Shown here piece after piece: positions 46,989 to 55,774 of a stretch of DNA of 64,000 nucleotides (its first letter is position 1; the number at the start of each line of letters is the position of its first letter). Origin of the DNA: Actinomadura fibrosa (GTDB lineage Bacteria; Actinomycetota; Actinomycetes; Streptosporangiales; Streptosporangiaceae); contig NZ_CAACUY010000031.1 in assembly GCF_900659615.1 (NCBI RefSeq), positions 1 to 64,000 of the forward strand, given 5' to 3'. Under the pieces are notes generated by a model. The model had not been told where the DNA came from. It worked only from the letters and a program-made list of their open reading frames with translations, and made no database searches. The translations under genes and the position numbers were made by a program.

Positions 46989-47906
46989 ATGCGTATGCCC
47001 ATCTGGATCCGCCGGCACCTGGCCGCGGCGCGGGCGCTGCTCGTCCTGACCGTGCTGCTCGGCCTTGCCTACCCGCTCGCGGTGTTCGCCGTCGCGCAAC
47101 TCCCGGGCCTGAACGACAAGGCCCGCGGCTCCTACGTGACGGCGGGCGGCCGGACGGTCGGCAGCGCGCTCATCGGCCAGTCGTTCACCGACTCCCGGGG
47201 GAACCCGCTCAAGCGGTACTTCCAGAGCCGCCCGTCCAACGCCGGCGACGGCTACGACCCGACCGCCACGGCCGCGAGCAACCTCGGCCCCGAGGACATC
47301 GTCGACACCCTGCCCGACCCCGCACTGCTCGCGGCGGGCAAGCAGGACGAGAACGCCTCGCAGAGCCTGCTCACCCAGGTCTGCGCGCGCAGCAAGGCCA
47401 TCGGGGAACTGGAGGGCGCCGACGGATCGCGGCCCTTCTGCACCCCGAGCGGCGTCGGCGCCGTCCTGGCCGTCTTCGGATCCCGCACGGCCACGGGCGA
47501 CGTCCCGCACCCGACGCGCGTCGTCAGCCTCAACGAACAGGAAGGCGTGGTGAAGGCCCCGTTCGTCGCCGCCTACAAGGGCGTCCGCGTCGAACTCGCC
47601 CGCTACGGCGAGGACTACGCGAAGGGGCTGGTGGTCCCGATCAAGGGCCGCGCCCCGGCCCGCCCCGCCGTCCCCGCCGACGCCGTCACCGCGAGCGGCA
47701 GCGGCCTGGACCCGCACATCTCGCCCGCATACGCGCACCTCCAGGCCACGCGGGTCGCCGCGGCGCGAGGTGTCCCTGTCGCCGACGTGGAGCGGTTGAT
47801 CGCGTCCAACGAGGAGGGCCGGACGCTGGGCTTCATGGGCGAACCCGTCGTGAACGTCCTCAAACTGAACATCGCTCTGGACGCCCGGTACCCGACCCGC
47901 CAGTGA
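46989..47906 (+). CDS. kdpC: KdpC, unusually long
   Basis: 305 aa against about 190 in E. coli. The N-terminal TM helix and first part ([36 protein letters not shown]) are typical. The C-terminal [27 protein letters not shown] and N(V/I)LKLNIALD are conserved. About 110 residues are inserted between them (roughly 118-225), with two cysteines (CARSK, FCTPSG) and predicted extracytoplasmic location. KdpC helps ATP binding of KdpB. There is one base between it and kdpB; no kdpD or kdpE gene is in the window. Confidence 0.93.
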   Translation: MRMPIWIRRHLAAARALLVLTVLLGLAYPLAVFAVAQLPGLNDKARGSYVTAGGRTVGSALIGQSFTDSRGNPLKRYFQSRPSNAGDGYDPTATAASNLGPEDIVDTLPDPALLAAGKQDENASQSLLTQVCARSKAIGELEGADGSRPFCTPSGVGAVLAVFGSRTATGDVPHPTRVVSLNEQEGVVKAPFVAAYKGVRVELARYGEDYAKGLVVPIKGRAPARPAVPADAVTASGSGLDPHISPAYAHLQATRVAAARGVPVADVERLIASNEEGRTLGFMGEPVVNVLKLNIALDARYPTRQ

Positions 47907-47928
47907 CCCCGCTGAGTAGGCTTGGGCG

Positions 47929-48639
47929 GTGTTCTCGCCTCATGGGCCGTCTTTGCGCGAACTGGTGATCCAGGCGCTGTCCTCGGTCGAGCGCGGCTAC
48001 GACCTGCTCGCGCCGAAGTTCGACCACACGCCGTTCCGCACGCCCGACGGCATCCTCGCCGCGACCGCCGACGCGCTGCGTCCACTCGGGCCGTTCGGGC
48101 AGGGACTGGACGTGTGCTGCGGCACGGGTGCGGGCACCCAGGTGCTCGCACCCCTGTGCCAAGGACGGATCACGGGCGTCGACTTCAGCGCGGGAATGCT
48201 CGCGCAGGCGCGAGCGACGCACCCGGACGCCGAGTGGGTGCAGGCCGACGTCCGGGAGTTGCCCTTCGCCGAGGACTTCGACCTCGCGGTCAGTTTCGGC
48301 GCGCTCGGGCACTTCCTGCCCGAGGAACGGCCCGCGCTCTTCGGCGGGGTGTTCCGCTCGCTGCGGCCAGGCGGTCTGTTCGCGTTCCCGATCGGCGCGC
48401 CGCCGCCCCTCACGTCCGCCTGGTACTGGACGCTGCTGGGGTTCGACGCGGTCATGAGGGTCCGGAACGCCGTGTGGCGTCCGCCTTTCGTCATGTACTA
48501 CCGCACATGCCCGCTGCACGCCCTCCGCGACGACCTGACGGCGGCCGGCTTCACCGTGACGACCGTTCCCCTGGCGGCGCTGGGGTGGCGCGAGGACGGC
48601 AGCCCCAGGTACCGGCTCGTCCTCGCGCGCAAGAAGTGA
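47929..48639 (+). CDS. Class I SAM-dependent methyltransferase
   Basis: 236 aa from GTG 47929. Motif I is GLDVCCGTGAGTQVLAPL near 63-80, post-I GVDFSAGMLAQAR near 87-99, motif IV-like FDLAVSFGALGHF. This is a Methyltransf_25/11 enzyme, with a hydrophobic stretch (SAWYWTLLGFDAVMRV) near 165 suggesting a lipid-like substrate. It follows kdpC on the same strand at 22 bp but has its own start signals. Substrate unknown. Confidence 0.82.
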   Translation: MFSPHGPSLRELVIQALSSVERGYDLLAPKFDHTPFRTPDGILAATADALRPLGPFGQGLDVCCGTGAGTQVLAPLCQGRITGVDFSAGMLAQARATHPDAEWVQADVRELPFAEDFDLAVSFGALGHFLPEERPALFGGVFRSLRPGGLFAFPIGAPPPLTSAWYWTLLGFDAVMRVRNAVWRPPFVMYYRTCPLHALRDDLTAAGFTVTTVPLAALGWREDGSPRYRLVLARKK

Positions 48640-48659
48640 GGGCGGCGTCTCGGACGTGC

Positions 48660-49235
48660 TCAAGCGCCGGCTGAGTTCCGGGCGACGAACTGGAACTGGT
48701 AGCCGTTGATCCGCGTCACCTGGGCGTCCTGGAATCCGGCCGCTTCCAGGCGCGAGCCGAACGTGTCCGGATCGACCGGGACGTAGGTGTCGTCGACATG
48801 GCCTTGGCGGATCAGGTCGGTGTCGATGGACTCCACTCCCAGCAGCGCCGCGCCGGAACCGAGGGCGCGGTGCAGCCGCGAGAGCAGGCGGTCCTGCGCG
48901 CTCGGCGACGGGACGTGGTGCAGCATCGAGAAGCAGGTCGCCGCGGAGAAGCGGCCGACCGGCAGATCGACGACGGTCGCGTCCCCCTCGACGACCTCGA
49001 CGGGAGCGCCGCGGAACCTGGTACGCACCTCCGCGGCCAGGGCGGGATCGAGCTCGACCGCAGTGACCTGGGACGTCACCTCCAGGAGCAGTTCGGTGGT
49101 GACACCGAACCCGGGCCCGATCTCCAGGACGTCGCCACCGAGGTCTGCGGCCTCCCGCAGCCAGGGCAGCAGCTCGGTACGCAGCTTGCCGGCCCATTCG
49201 GGACTGGACAGATAGGTCAGATGCGCCTGGTTCAT
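48660..49235 (-). CDS. Class I SAM-dependent methyltransferase
   Basis: 191 aa. Motif I VLEIGPGFGVTTELLL near 36-51, acidic ELDPALAAEV near 60, motif IV SAATCFSMLHHVPSP near 95. The E-I-G-P-G-F-G form is found in Erm/KsgA-related and phospholipid N-methyltransferases as well as small-molecule enzymes. It is divergent from an AraC regulator with 69 bp between, so control by that regulator is likely. Substrate unknown. Confidence 0.8.
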   Translation of the reverse strand: MNQAHLTYLSSPEWAGKLRTELLPWLREAADLGGDVLEIGPGFGVTTELLLEVTSQVTAVELDPALAAEVRTRFRGAPVEVVEGDATVVDLPVGRFSAATCFSMLHHVPSPSAQDRLLSRLHRALGSGAALLGVESIDTDLIRQGHVDDTYVPVDPDTFGSRLEAAGFQDAQVTRINGYQFQFVARNSAGA

Positions 49236-49304
49236 CGTCCCGTCCTCACGAGGGAACCGCCGAAGTGCGTGGGAATCACGCCTTCATTCAGCCATAGTGC
49301 GGGG

Positions 49305-50141
49305 ATGACCGGCTTTGCGGCATCGGCCGACCCGCTGCCCTCCGCGGCCACCGCCCGGCTGGTGTCGCTGCGCGGCGGGACGGGGATCACCGCCGGGTCC
49401 TACCGCTTCGAGGGCGACACCGCGGCGACGTCGTGGCACCGCCACGACCTCCACCAGCTGGAGTACGCGATCGAGGGGATCGTCGAGGTCCTGACCCCGG
49501 CGGCGCGCTACCGGCTGCCGTCCCGGCAGGCGGTGTGGATACCGGCGGGCCTGGTGCACCAGAGCACCTTCGCCAAGGCCAGGACCGTTTCGGTGTTCTT
49601 CGATCCCGCCCTGGTCCGCGACACCGGCGGCCGCGCCCGCGTCCTGCCCGTGGAACCGATCTGCCGGGAGATGCTGATCTACGCCTCGCGCTGGCCGATC
49701 GGCCGCCCGGTCGGCGACCCGGTCGCCGACGCCTACTTCGAGGCCCTCGCCGGCCTCGTCCTGGAGTGGCTGGCGCACGAGCGGCCCTTCTACCTGCCGA
49801 CGAGCACCGATCCGCTGGTCATTGCGGTCATGCGCCACACCGACCGGAACCTCGGCACGGTCACCCTCGCCGGCGCCTGCCGCGCCGCGGCGGTCTCCGA
49901 ACGCACCCTGCGGCGCCGGTTCCGCGCCGCGACGGGCATGACCTGGCGCCAGTACGCGCTGCACAGCAGGCTCCTCCACGCGATGACGCTGCTGACCGAG
50001 CCGAGCACGACCGTCCTCGGCGCGGCGACCGCGGTGGGCTTCGACAGCGCGAGCGCGTTCAGCCGCGCCTTCCAGGCGTCCACCGGCCAGACCCCCACCG
50101 CGTTCCGGCGGGAACGGACCCCGACGCGGCGGGACCTCTGA
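49305..50141 (+). CDS. AraC family transcriptional regulator
   Basis: 278 aa. An N-terminal cupin sensor (WHRHDLHQLEYAIEGIVEVLT, then AVWIPAGLVHQ) is followed by the two AraC HTH motifs near 180-275: TVTLAGACRAAAVSERTLRRRFRAATGMTW and TTVLGAATAVGFDSASAFSRAFQASTGQTPTAFR. The cupin His pair may bind a metal or small ligand. It is divergent from the methyltransferase, its likely target. Confidence 0.9.
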   Translation: MTGFAASADPLPSAATARLVSLRGGTGITAGSYRFEGDTAATSWHRHDLHQLEYAIEGIVEVLTPAARYRLPSRQAVWIPAGLVHQSTFAKARTVSVFFDPALVRDTGGRARVLPVEPICREMLIYASRWPIGRPVGDPVADAYFEALAGLVLEWLAHERPFYLPTSTDPLVIAVMRHTDRNLGTVTLAGACRAAAVSERTLRRRFRAATGMTWRQYALHSRLLHAMTLLTEPSTTVLGAATAVGFDSASAFSRAFQASTGQTPTAFRRERTPTRRDL

Positions 50142-50193
50142 CCTGGGGGGTGGACCGCGGACGGCTCGGACCGAAGGACGGCCCGGCCGGAAT

Positions 50194-50634
50194 CTAGGCG
50201 GGCCAGTCCCAGTGGGGCACCTCGCGCAGCGGGTGCAGGTCCTCGTCGGTCTCGGCGTGCGAGTTCTGCCGGGCGACCTCGGTGCCGAACTCGACGTGCT
50301 CCCGCAGCGCCTGGCGGAACGGTGCGTCGTCCGGCAGCCCGGCGGTGTCCGCGGCGGCCATGAACAGGTCGATGAACCGCTGCCGCTGCTCCGGGGTGAT
50401 CTTCAGATGGCGGTGGACGTCGATGATGTGCTGGAACCCGCCCATCCGCGCCGTGAAGGTGTCCGGCCCGCCGAACGTCTCGGCGGTGAAGGCCGTGAGG
50501 TGATCGACGTGGGTGGGCTGCCCCTCGCCGAACAGCGGCTTGAGCAGGGGATCGACCAGTACCGAGGCGTAGAAGACCTCGATGAGGCGGTGCAGCCCGT
50601 CGTGCCCGCCCGCGTGCTCGTACAGGGTTTCCAT
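50194..50634 (-). CDS. Group II truncated haemoglobin
   Basis: 146 aa. LYEHAGGHDGLHRLIEVFYASVLVDPLLKPLF is the truncated-globin B/C region, and FGGPDTFTARMGGFQHIIDVHRHLKIT carries the FG-loop and proximal-His (F8) region. The final helix has RQALREHVEFGTEVA. Group II trHbs bind O2/NO with a haem and act in nitrosative or oxidative defence. It is divergent from the MarR-GNAT gene, 123 bp away with a perfect palindrome between. Confidence 0.87.
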   Translation of the reverse strand: METLYEHAGGHDGLHRLIEVFYASVLVDPLLKPLFGEGQPTHVDHLTAFTAETFGGPDTFTARMGGFQHIIDVHRHLKITPEQRQRFIDLFMAAADTAGLPDDAPFRQALREHVEFGTEVARQNSHAETDEDLHPLREVPHWDWPA

Positions 50635-50737
50635 GATTACACCATTACGTCGTCGGTGGAGTACGGGTTCGTTATCGCAGAGATCGTCTCGTCCTGTCGA
50701 GGTGTCGTGCCGGTTGTGGTCATGGCGGGTGGTGAGT

Positions 50738-50757
50738 TCTCTGACTATGGTCAGAGA
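50738..50757. promoter_or_regulatory. Perfect 20-bp palindrome at the MarR-GNAT start
   Basis: TCTCTGAC at 50738-50745 and GTCAGAGA at 50750-50757 are exact mirror images around TATG. The right arm ends directly before the ATG at 50758. A MarR-type protein bound here would block initiation, so self-repression is the simple reading. It also lies 104 bp from the truncated-haemoglobin start. Confidence 0.6.
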
Positions 50758-51666
50758 ATGGAGCCCGTGATGGTCGATCGCGTGCGGCGGTTCAGCCGGA
50801 CCGTCACCCAGCGGCTGGGCGTTCTCGACGACGCGTTCCTGGGACGCGGTCGTCCGCTCGGCCAGGCGCGGCTGCTGTGGGAGATCACTCCGCAGGGCAG
50901 CGAGGTCCGAGCGCTGCGCTCGCGTCTCGGGCTGGACTCAGGTTATCTCAGCCGCCTCCTGCGCACTCTGGAAGCGCAGGGCCTGGTCGTGGTCGAGACC
51001 CATGACGATGATGGACGCGTCCGCGTCGCGCGGCTGACCCCGGCCGGACTCGCGGAACGCGCGGAGCTCGACCGGCGTTCGGACGACCTCGCCGAGTCCA
51101 TCCTGGCGCCGCTCGACACACGCCAGCGGGAGCGGCTGGTGTGCGCGATGCACGAGGTCGAACGGCTGCTGGTCGCGTCCCAGGTGCGGATCGACGTGAC
51201 CGACCCGCGGCATCCGGACGCCCGGCGTTGCGTGCAGGCCTACTTCGCCGAGCTGGCCGACCGCTTCGACGGAGGCTTCGACCCGGCCCAGAGCATCCCC
51301 GCGGACGACGCGGAACTCGTCCTGCCCGCCGGTCTGCTCCTGATCGCGTACCTGCACGACGAGCCGGTCGGGTGCGGCGCGCTGAAACTGCACGCCGACG
51401 ACGGCATCGCCGAGGTCAAGCGGATGTGGATCTCGCCGCGGGCGCGCGGTCTGGGACTCGGCCGCCGCATGCTCGCCGACCTTGAAGCGCGCGCTCGCGC
51501 CCATGGCATCCGCACGCTGCGGCTGGAGACCAACCGCGCCCTCGGCCAGGCCATCGACCTGTACCGCACCGCCGGATACCGGGAGGTACCGGCGTTCAAC
51601 CAGGAGCCCTACGCCGACCACTGGTTCGAGAAGCACCTCCCTGCCGTCGAAGTGTCCGGTGGTTGA
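50758..51666 (+). CDS. MarR-type HTH fused to GNAT acetyltransferase
   Basis: 302 aa. The first 140 residues form a MarR winged helix (LGQARLLWEITPQGSEVRALRSRLGLDSGYLSRLLRTLEAQGLV, then RVRVARLTPAGLAE). Residues 145-302 are a GNAT domain with VKRMWISPRARGLGLGRRML, the Q/R-x-x-G-x-G/A acetyl-CoA loop. Such fusions couple ligand acetylation to gene control. ATG 50758 or ATG 50770 could be the start; both lie directly after the palindrome. Confidence 0.85.
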   Translation: MEPVMVDRVRRFSRTVTQRLGVLDDAFLGRGRPLGQARLLWEITPQGSEVRALRSRLGLDSGYLSRLLRTLEAQGLVVVETHDDDGRVRVARLTPAGLAERAELDRRSDDLAESILAPLDTRQRERLVCAMHEVERLLVASQVRIDVTDPRHPDARRCVQAYFAELADRFDGGFDPAQSIPADDAELVLPAGLLLIAYLHDEPVGCGALKLHADDGIAEVKRMWISPRARGLGLGRRMLADLEARARAHGIRTLRLETNRALGQAIDLYRTAGYREVPAFNQEPYADHWFEKHLPAVEVSGG

Positions 51667-51715
51667 CCTGCTGCCGTCCTTGCCGGCGCGGACGCGGTGA
51701 CCGAGCGTTGGACGC

Positions 51716-52162
51716 ATGTCATGTCTCGCCCCTCAGGGTGCGGGGGACGATGCCGACCATCACGGATGGATCGTCGTCCATTTCCCGCGGCACTGGGGGA
51801 GCACCGTCCCTCAGGTGACCGTCGACGGACTTCTCGTGGGGCACTTCGGTGTCAGTCCGATCGTCTGCGAGGTCGAGACCGGAGTCCACATCGTCGAGGC
51901 GTGCGTCATCGACGCTCATCCGCTCTACAACGGCCGCAGGTTCCAGACCAGCGCCTACGTGGAGGTCTTCCCCGGTCAGACGATCGAGTGCTCGTACACG
52001 CGCCTATGGTCGGGCCGCCTCACCCCGGGCCGGTACGAGGCCGAGGCCGCTCGCGGCAAAGAGGTCCAGGCGCGGCTGCTGATCGCGTGCAGCCCGCTCC
52101 TCGCTCTCGGGGTCCTGATGCTGATCGCGATCCTGCTGAACATCATCACCGAGATCGCCTGA
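51716..52162 (+). CDS. Hypothetical C-terminally anchored membrane protein
   Basis: 148 aa. The first 110 residues are beta-rich (WIVVHFPRHWGSTVPQVTVDGLLVG, HIVEACVID, GQTIECSYTRL). The last 25 residues are a hydrophobic helix (LLALGVLMLIAILLNIITEIA), so it is a tail-anchored protein. No family is recognised; the beta part resembles small carboxypeptidase-like domains. It is 50 bp after the MarR-GNAT gene. Confidence 0.6.
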   Translation: MSCLAPQGAGDDADHHGWIVVHFPRHWGSTVPQVTVDGLLVGHFGVSPIVCEVETGVHIVEACVIDAHPLYNGRRFQTSAYVEVFPGQTIECSYTRLWSGRLTPGRYEAEAARGKEVQARLLIACSPLLALGVLMLIAILLNIITEIA

Positions 52163-52197
52163 GATCGTCCGGCGCCGCGCCCGGGCGGGGACGGAGG

Positions 52198-53433
52198 TCA
52201 GGCGCTGGTCTCTGCCAGGGCGTGCTCGGGGTCGTAGGCGTAGATCCAGGCGTTGGCCTTCAGCGGGTCCGCGTCGGCGAAGGACGCGTCGCGGGCCTGC
52301 TGTTCGGGGCCGTCCGGCAGGTGGTTGACGGAGGCGCGGGCGTGGCTGGCCTCCTGGAGCCGGGTGGTCCGCGGGATCCGCAGCCGCTCGTAGCGCCGGA
52401 GGGCGCCGAGCGGGTCGCCGGGACGGTCGGCGACGCAGCGCGCGAGGACGGCGGCGTCCTCGATGGCCTGGGCGGCTCCCTGCGCGAAGAACGGGAACAT
52501 CGGGTGCGCGGCGTCCCCGAGGAGGGTGACCGGGCCCCGGGTCCACCGCCGGAGCGGGGCGCGGTCCAGCAGGGCCCAGCGCCCGGGTGTCCCGGCGGCC
52601 TGGATGAGGTCGGTGAGCCTGGCGTCCCAGGTCGCGAACTCGGCGAGGAACTCCCGCACGGTCGCGGTCGCGGTCCAGGACTCCACGACGTCGTCGCCCG
52701 CCGGGGCGAACGCGACGAGGTTCACGAACCGTCCGGCGGAGACGGGATAGTGCACCAGGTGGTGGCCCGGGCCGATCCACAGGGTCTGGGCGGGCCGGCG
52801 GGCGAAGGCCGGGGCGCGCTCGGACGGCACCAGGGCGCGGAAGGCGCAGTAGCCCGAGTACACGGCGGGCGACGGCTCGGTGACGGCGCCGCGCACCACC
52901 GAGTGGATCCCGTCCGCTCCGATCACGATGTCGGGTTCGGTGGTCTCGCCGTCGGCGAAGCGCAGGACGGGGAGTCCGCCGTCGCCGACGGTGATACCGA
53001 CGCAGCGCTTGCCCAGCCGGACGTCCCCGGGGACCGCCGAGCGCAGCGCCGCCAGGAGGTCGGCGCGGTGCGCGGTGTAGGTGTGCTCGCCGTAGAGCTC
53101 CTCGCAGGAGGACGCCAGATCCTCGGCGGACAGGACCGTGCCGTCCTCCCAGCGGCGGAACTCCCAGCCGGTGTCCAGCCGGACCGCCCGTTCGGCGAGG
53201 CCGTCCATGACGCCGAGCCGCCGCAGCAGCCTCGCCGCGTTCGGGGCCACGACCAGACCCGCGCCGATCTCCTTCAGCTCCGAGGCCTGCTCGTAGACGG
53301 TGGCGGACATCCCCTCGCGATACAGGAACGCGCTCGCCGCGAGTCCGCCGATCCCGCCGCCGAGGATCGCGATCCGCGGGTGCTGCGCTCTCACGTCCGA
53401 CACCTGCCAGCACCTCGGTTCCGCATCGTCCAC
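52198..53433 (-). CDS. FAD-dependent aromatic monooxygenase
   Basis: 411 aa. GxGxxG motif PRIAILGGGIGGLAASAFL near 19-37, the DG motif IVIGADGIHSVVRG near 160, and GD motif PVTLLGDAAHPMFPFFAQGAAQAIEDA near 295-320. These three mark class A flavoprotein monooxygenases of the salicylate/6-hydroxynicotinate hydroxylase type. It hydroxylates an aromatic acid using NAD(P)H and O2. A GTG 11 codons downstream is an alternative start. It stands alone; substrate unknown. Confidence 0.87.
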   Translation of the reverse strand: MDDAEPRCWQVSDVRAQHPRIAILGGGIGGLAASAFLYREGMSATVYEQASELKEIGAGLVVAPNAARLLRRLGVMDGLAERAVRLDTGWEFRRWEDGTVLSAEDLASSCEELYGEHTYTAHRADLLAALRSAVPGDVRLGKRCVGITVGDGGLPVLRFADGETTEPDIVIGADGIHSVVRGAVTEPSPAVYSGYCAFRALVPSERAPAFARRPAQTLWIGPGHHLVHYPVSAGRFVNLVAFAPAGDDVVESWTATATVREFLAEFATWDARLTDLIQAAGTPGRWALLDRAPLRRWTRGPVTLLGDAAHPMFPFFAQGAAQAIEDAAVLARCVADRPGDPLGALRRYERLRIPRTTRLQEASHARASVNHLPDGPEQQARDASFADADPLKANAWIYAYDPEHALAETSA

Positions 53434-53660
53434 CGGACGCGGCCATGGTGCCCGGCCCGCCTCTCCGGCGGACGGAGATGTCGCCTAATGATCGGATTTC
53501 GTTACCGGACCGTCCCAGAAGCGGGCGGGACGCGACGTCGCGCGCGGGCAGGGCTGGGGCCGCGCACCGGCGCCGGGGACCCGGTGTTGCATCCGGGTGC
53601 GGTGATGCCGCCGGTCACCGGCGACGGTGCGCGTCGGGCCCGCCTGGTCCGGGGACGGCG

Positions 53661-53912
53661 TCAGCCGGCGCGGCGGGACGCGAGTTCGGCGTCCAGGAGG
53701 ATCTCGTGCGCGCGCCGTGCCGCCGCGATGGCGCGGTCGTTGTCCGGACGGTCGGCCGGCGCGTCCCGCAGCGCGGCGGTCAGCGTGCGTATCGCCTCGG
53801 TGAGCGCGGCGACCTGCTGCTCCAGGACCGCGGAGCGGTGCTCGAGCATCGCCGCGCGCTGGTCCAGGGCCGCGGTCGAGGCGGCGGAGCCGATGACGAT
53901 CTGCTCGGCCAT
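53661..53912 (-). CDS. Small coiled-coil hypothetical protein
   Basis: 83 aa, nearly all helical with a heptad pattern: DQRAAMLEHRSAVLEQQVAALTEAIRTL. No signal or TM. GAGGAGTTCGCCC before the ATG is a reasonable ribosome-binding site. No family recognised. It sits alone between two leftward genes. Confidence 0.55.
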   Translation of the reverse strand: MAEQIVIGSAASTAALDQRAAMLEHRSAVLEQQVAALTEAIRTLTAALRDAPADRPDNDRAIAAARRAHEILLDAELASRRAG

Positions 53913-54047
53913 GGGCGAACTCCTCGTTGAGCTCGTTGGCGCCGCCGACTGCGGCCCCTCTACCTCTTCAGCGTTTCTGAAGCCGATTCGTCACACCTAG
54001 GGGCTTTCGTCCCTCGACCGCCGGCATCCGACCCGGCCGGCGACGCC

Positions 54048-55238
54048 CTACCCCGCGGAGACGGGGGCGGGACGCACGACGATGGCCTGGCTCAGCGGGC
54101 GCTCCCCGCCCGTGGGGAAGGGCGACCCCGGCGCCTCCTTCAGCGCGCCGCCGGCTCCGATCGCGAACGCGGCCACCTGGCTGGTGTCCCTGACGGACCC
54201 GAAGACGTTCCGGCCGTCCGGTGAGATCGCGACCGCGTCGACGATGGCGCCGTCGGGGGTGTGCGCGGGCGAGCCGGGTGCCGGCCTGAGCGAGCCGTCC
54301 TCGGCGATGCTGAAGCCGAGCAGGCCGCCGGGAGGCGAGTCGGTGTCCTCGTCGTTGCTGCCGACGTACAGGTGCTGCCCGTCCGGCGTGACCTTGAGGC
54401 CGACCGGGAGGTCGGGGGCGGGGAACGGCGATCCGGGCACCGGGGTCAGCGAGCCGTCGGCGCCGCGCCGGAACCCCCACACGTTCCGCGCCTCCGCCGA
54501 GGCCACGTACACGAAGCCGCCGTTCGGGCTGATCGCGATCGCGTAGTCGGCCTGCCCGACCTTGGCCACGTCCTCCCCGGGCCCGAGCGTCCCGTCCGCC
54601 CGGACGGCGAACCTGGTGACGACCCGCGGCGGGCTGTCGGACGTGTCGTCGGCGCCCGCGTAGGAGAGGTAGAGGAAGCGCCCGTCGGGTGACAGGACGG
54701 TCTGCTTCGGGCTGTCGGAGGTGGTGCGGACGTCGCCGATCCGGGCGGGCGTGCCGTCGGACCCGAGGCGGTACATGGAGATGGTCCCGTCGGCGGTGTT
54801 CGTGACGTACAGGGTGCGTCCGTCGGGGGCGATGGTGGCGCCCCAGGGCTCGTCGCCGGTCGGGACGATCAGCGGGTCCGGCTGGAGCGCGCCCTGCGCC
54901 CCGACGCGGAACACCGAGAGGGTGTCGGAGTCGCTGTTGACGACGTAGGCGTTGGCTCCGTCCGGGGTCAGGGCGATGCCGCGGGGGAACTCGCCGCCGG
55001 TGGACACGGGCTTGCCGAGGGACGTGAGGGAGCCTCCGCGGCCGATCGCCAGGGAGGAGACATCGCCGGAGACGGCGTTGGTGACGTAGACCACGCCACC
55101 GGACGGCACCGGGATCGGGCCTGGCGCGGCCTGAGCCGGGGCGGGTACGGCGGCGAGCACGGCGCTGGCGGCCAGGAGGGCACCCCCTGCCTGCGCGGAA
55201 CCTCGCCGGGACGCTCGCGTGGACAATCGGATGGACAC
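54048..55238 (-). CDS. Secreted lactonase-fold beta-propeller protein
   Basis: 396 aa from GTG 55238, chosen for AGGAG upstream. The first 45 residues form a signal peptide (RRGSAQAGGALLAASAVLAAV...AQA). The rest contains about seven YncE/6-phosphogluconolactonase-like blades, each with a (V/L)YV(T/A)N...DTLS(V/M)(Y/F)R(V/L) pattern and SPDGR/TPDG loops. Such proteins are extracellular and bind ligands or partners; enzymatic activity is unproven. Monocistronic. Confidence 0.82.
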   Translation of the reverse strand: MSIRLSTRASRRGSAQAGGALLAASAVLAAVPAPAQAAPGPIPVPSGGVVYVTNAVSGDVSSLAIGRGGSLTSLGKPVSTGGEFPRGIALTPDGANAYVVNSDSDTLSVFRVGAQGALQPDPLIVPTGDEPWGATIAPDGRTLYVTNTADGTISMYRLGSDGTPARIGDVRTTSDSPKQTVLSPDGRFLYLSYAGADDTSDSPPRVVTRFAVRADGTLGPGEDVAKVGQADYAIAISPNGGFVYVASAEARNVWGFRRGADGSLTPVPGSPFPAPDLPVGLKVTPDGQHLYVGSNDEDTDSPPGGLLGFSIAEDGSLRPAPGSPAHTPDGAIVDAVAISPDGRNVFGSVRDTSQVAAFAIGAGGALKEAPGSPFPTGGERPLSQAIVVRPAPVSAG

Positions 55239-55452
55239 GGGTGGCTCCTGACGACTCGATCGATGGGCTTCCACCCGTTGGGCGTTCCATCCCGTTCCGC
55301 CGTGTTCCACCCGTCCCGCGGCCGTGGCGCGAGGCGAGGGTTGGTGGAGGTCCTGCCGTCGTTCGGCACCGTCCTGGTCGCGCTCGGCGGCGGGGCGCTC
55401 GGCGACCGGCGTCGGTCATGTGGTCAGGTCGCGGGTGCCCGGAAGCGCCGCG

Positions 55453-55662
55453 TTATGCCGCGTGCCGGCGTTCACCGACCTCCACGGTCTGCGGTTCTTC
55501 TGCCGGGCGGTGCATGCGCACCGGCGGAACGGCCGCCGAAGGCTTCCGGGCGCGCTTGCGCGGCTGTTCCAGGGTGGCGATGAAACCGCAGATGAGCGCG
55601 GTCAGGATCGCTCCCGCCGCGATGATCATGAGCAGCGTCGTCAGGTCGATGGCGACGAGCAT
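55453..55662 (-). CDS. Small single-pass membrane protein
   Basis: 69 aa from ATG 55662, behind GGGAGG. TTLLMIIAAGAILTALICGFI (6-26) is one TM helix, followed by a basic, Pro-rich cytosolic tail. No family recognised. It precedes the beta-propeller gene on the same strand by 214 bp. Confidence 0.6.
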   Translation of the reverse strand: MLVAIDLTTLLMIIAAGAILTALICGFIATLEQPRKRARKPSAAVPPVRMHRPAEEPQTVEVGERRHAA

Positions 55663-55774
55663 CCGGGGCCTCCCTTCGCTCGGTGGACCGTCCCCGGCTC
55701 CCGGGGTGTACGTACCGCGCGCCTGGACGCCTATTCCTGTGATTCTCGCCATCGTCGGCCGTCGGCCGCCGGGT

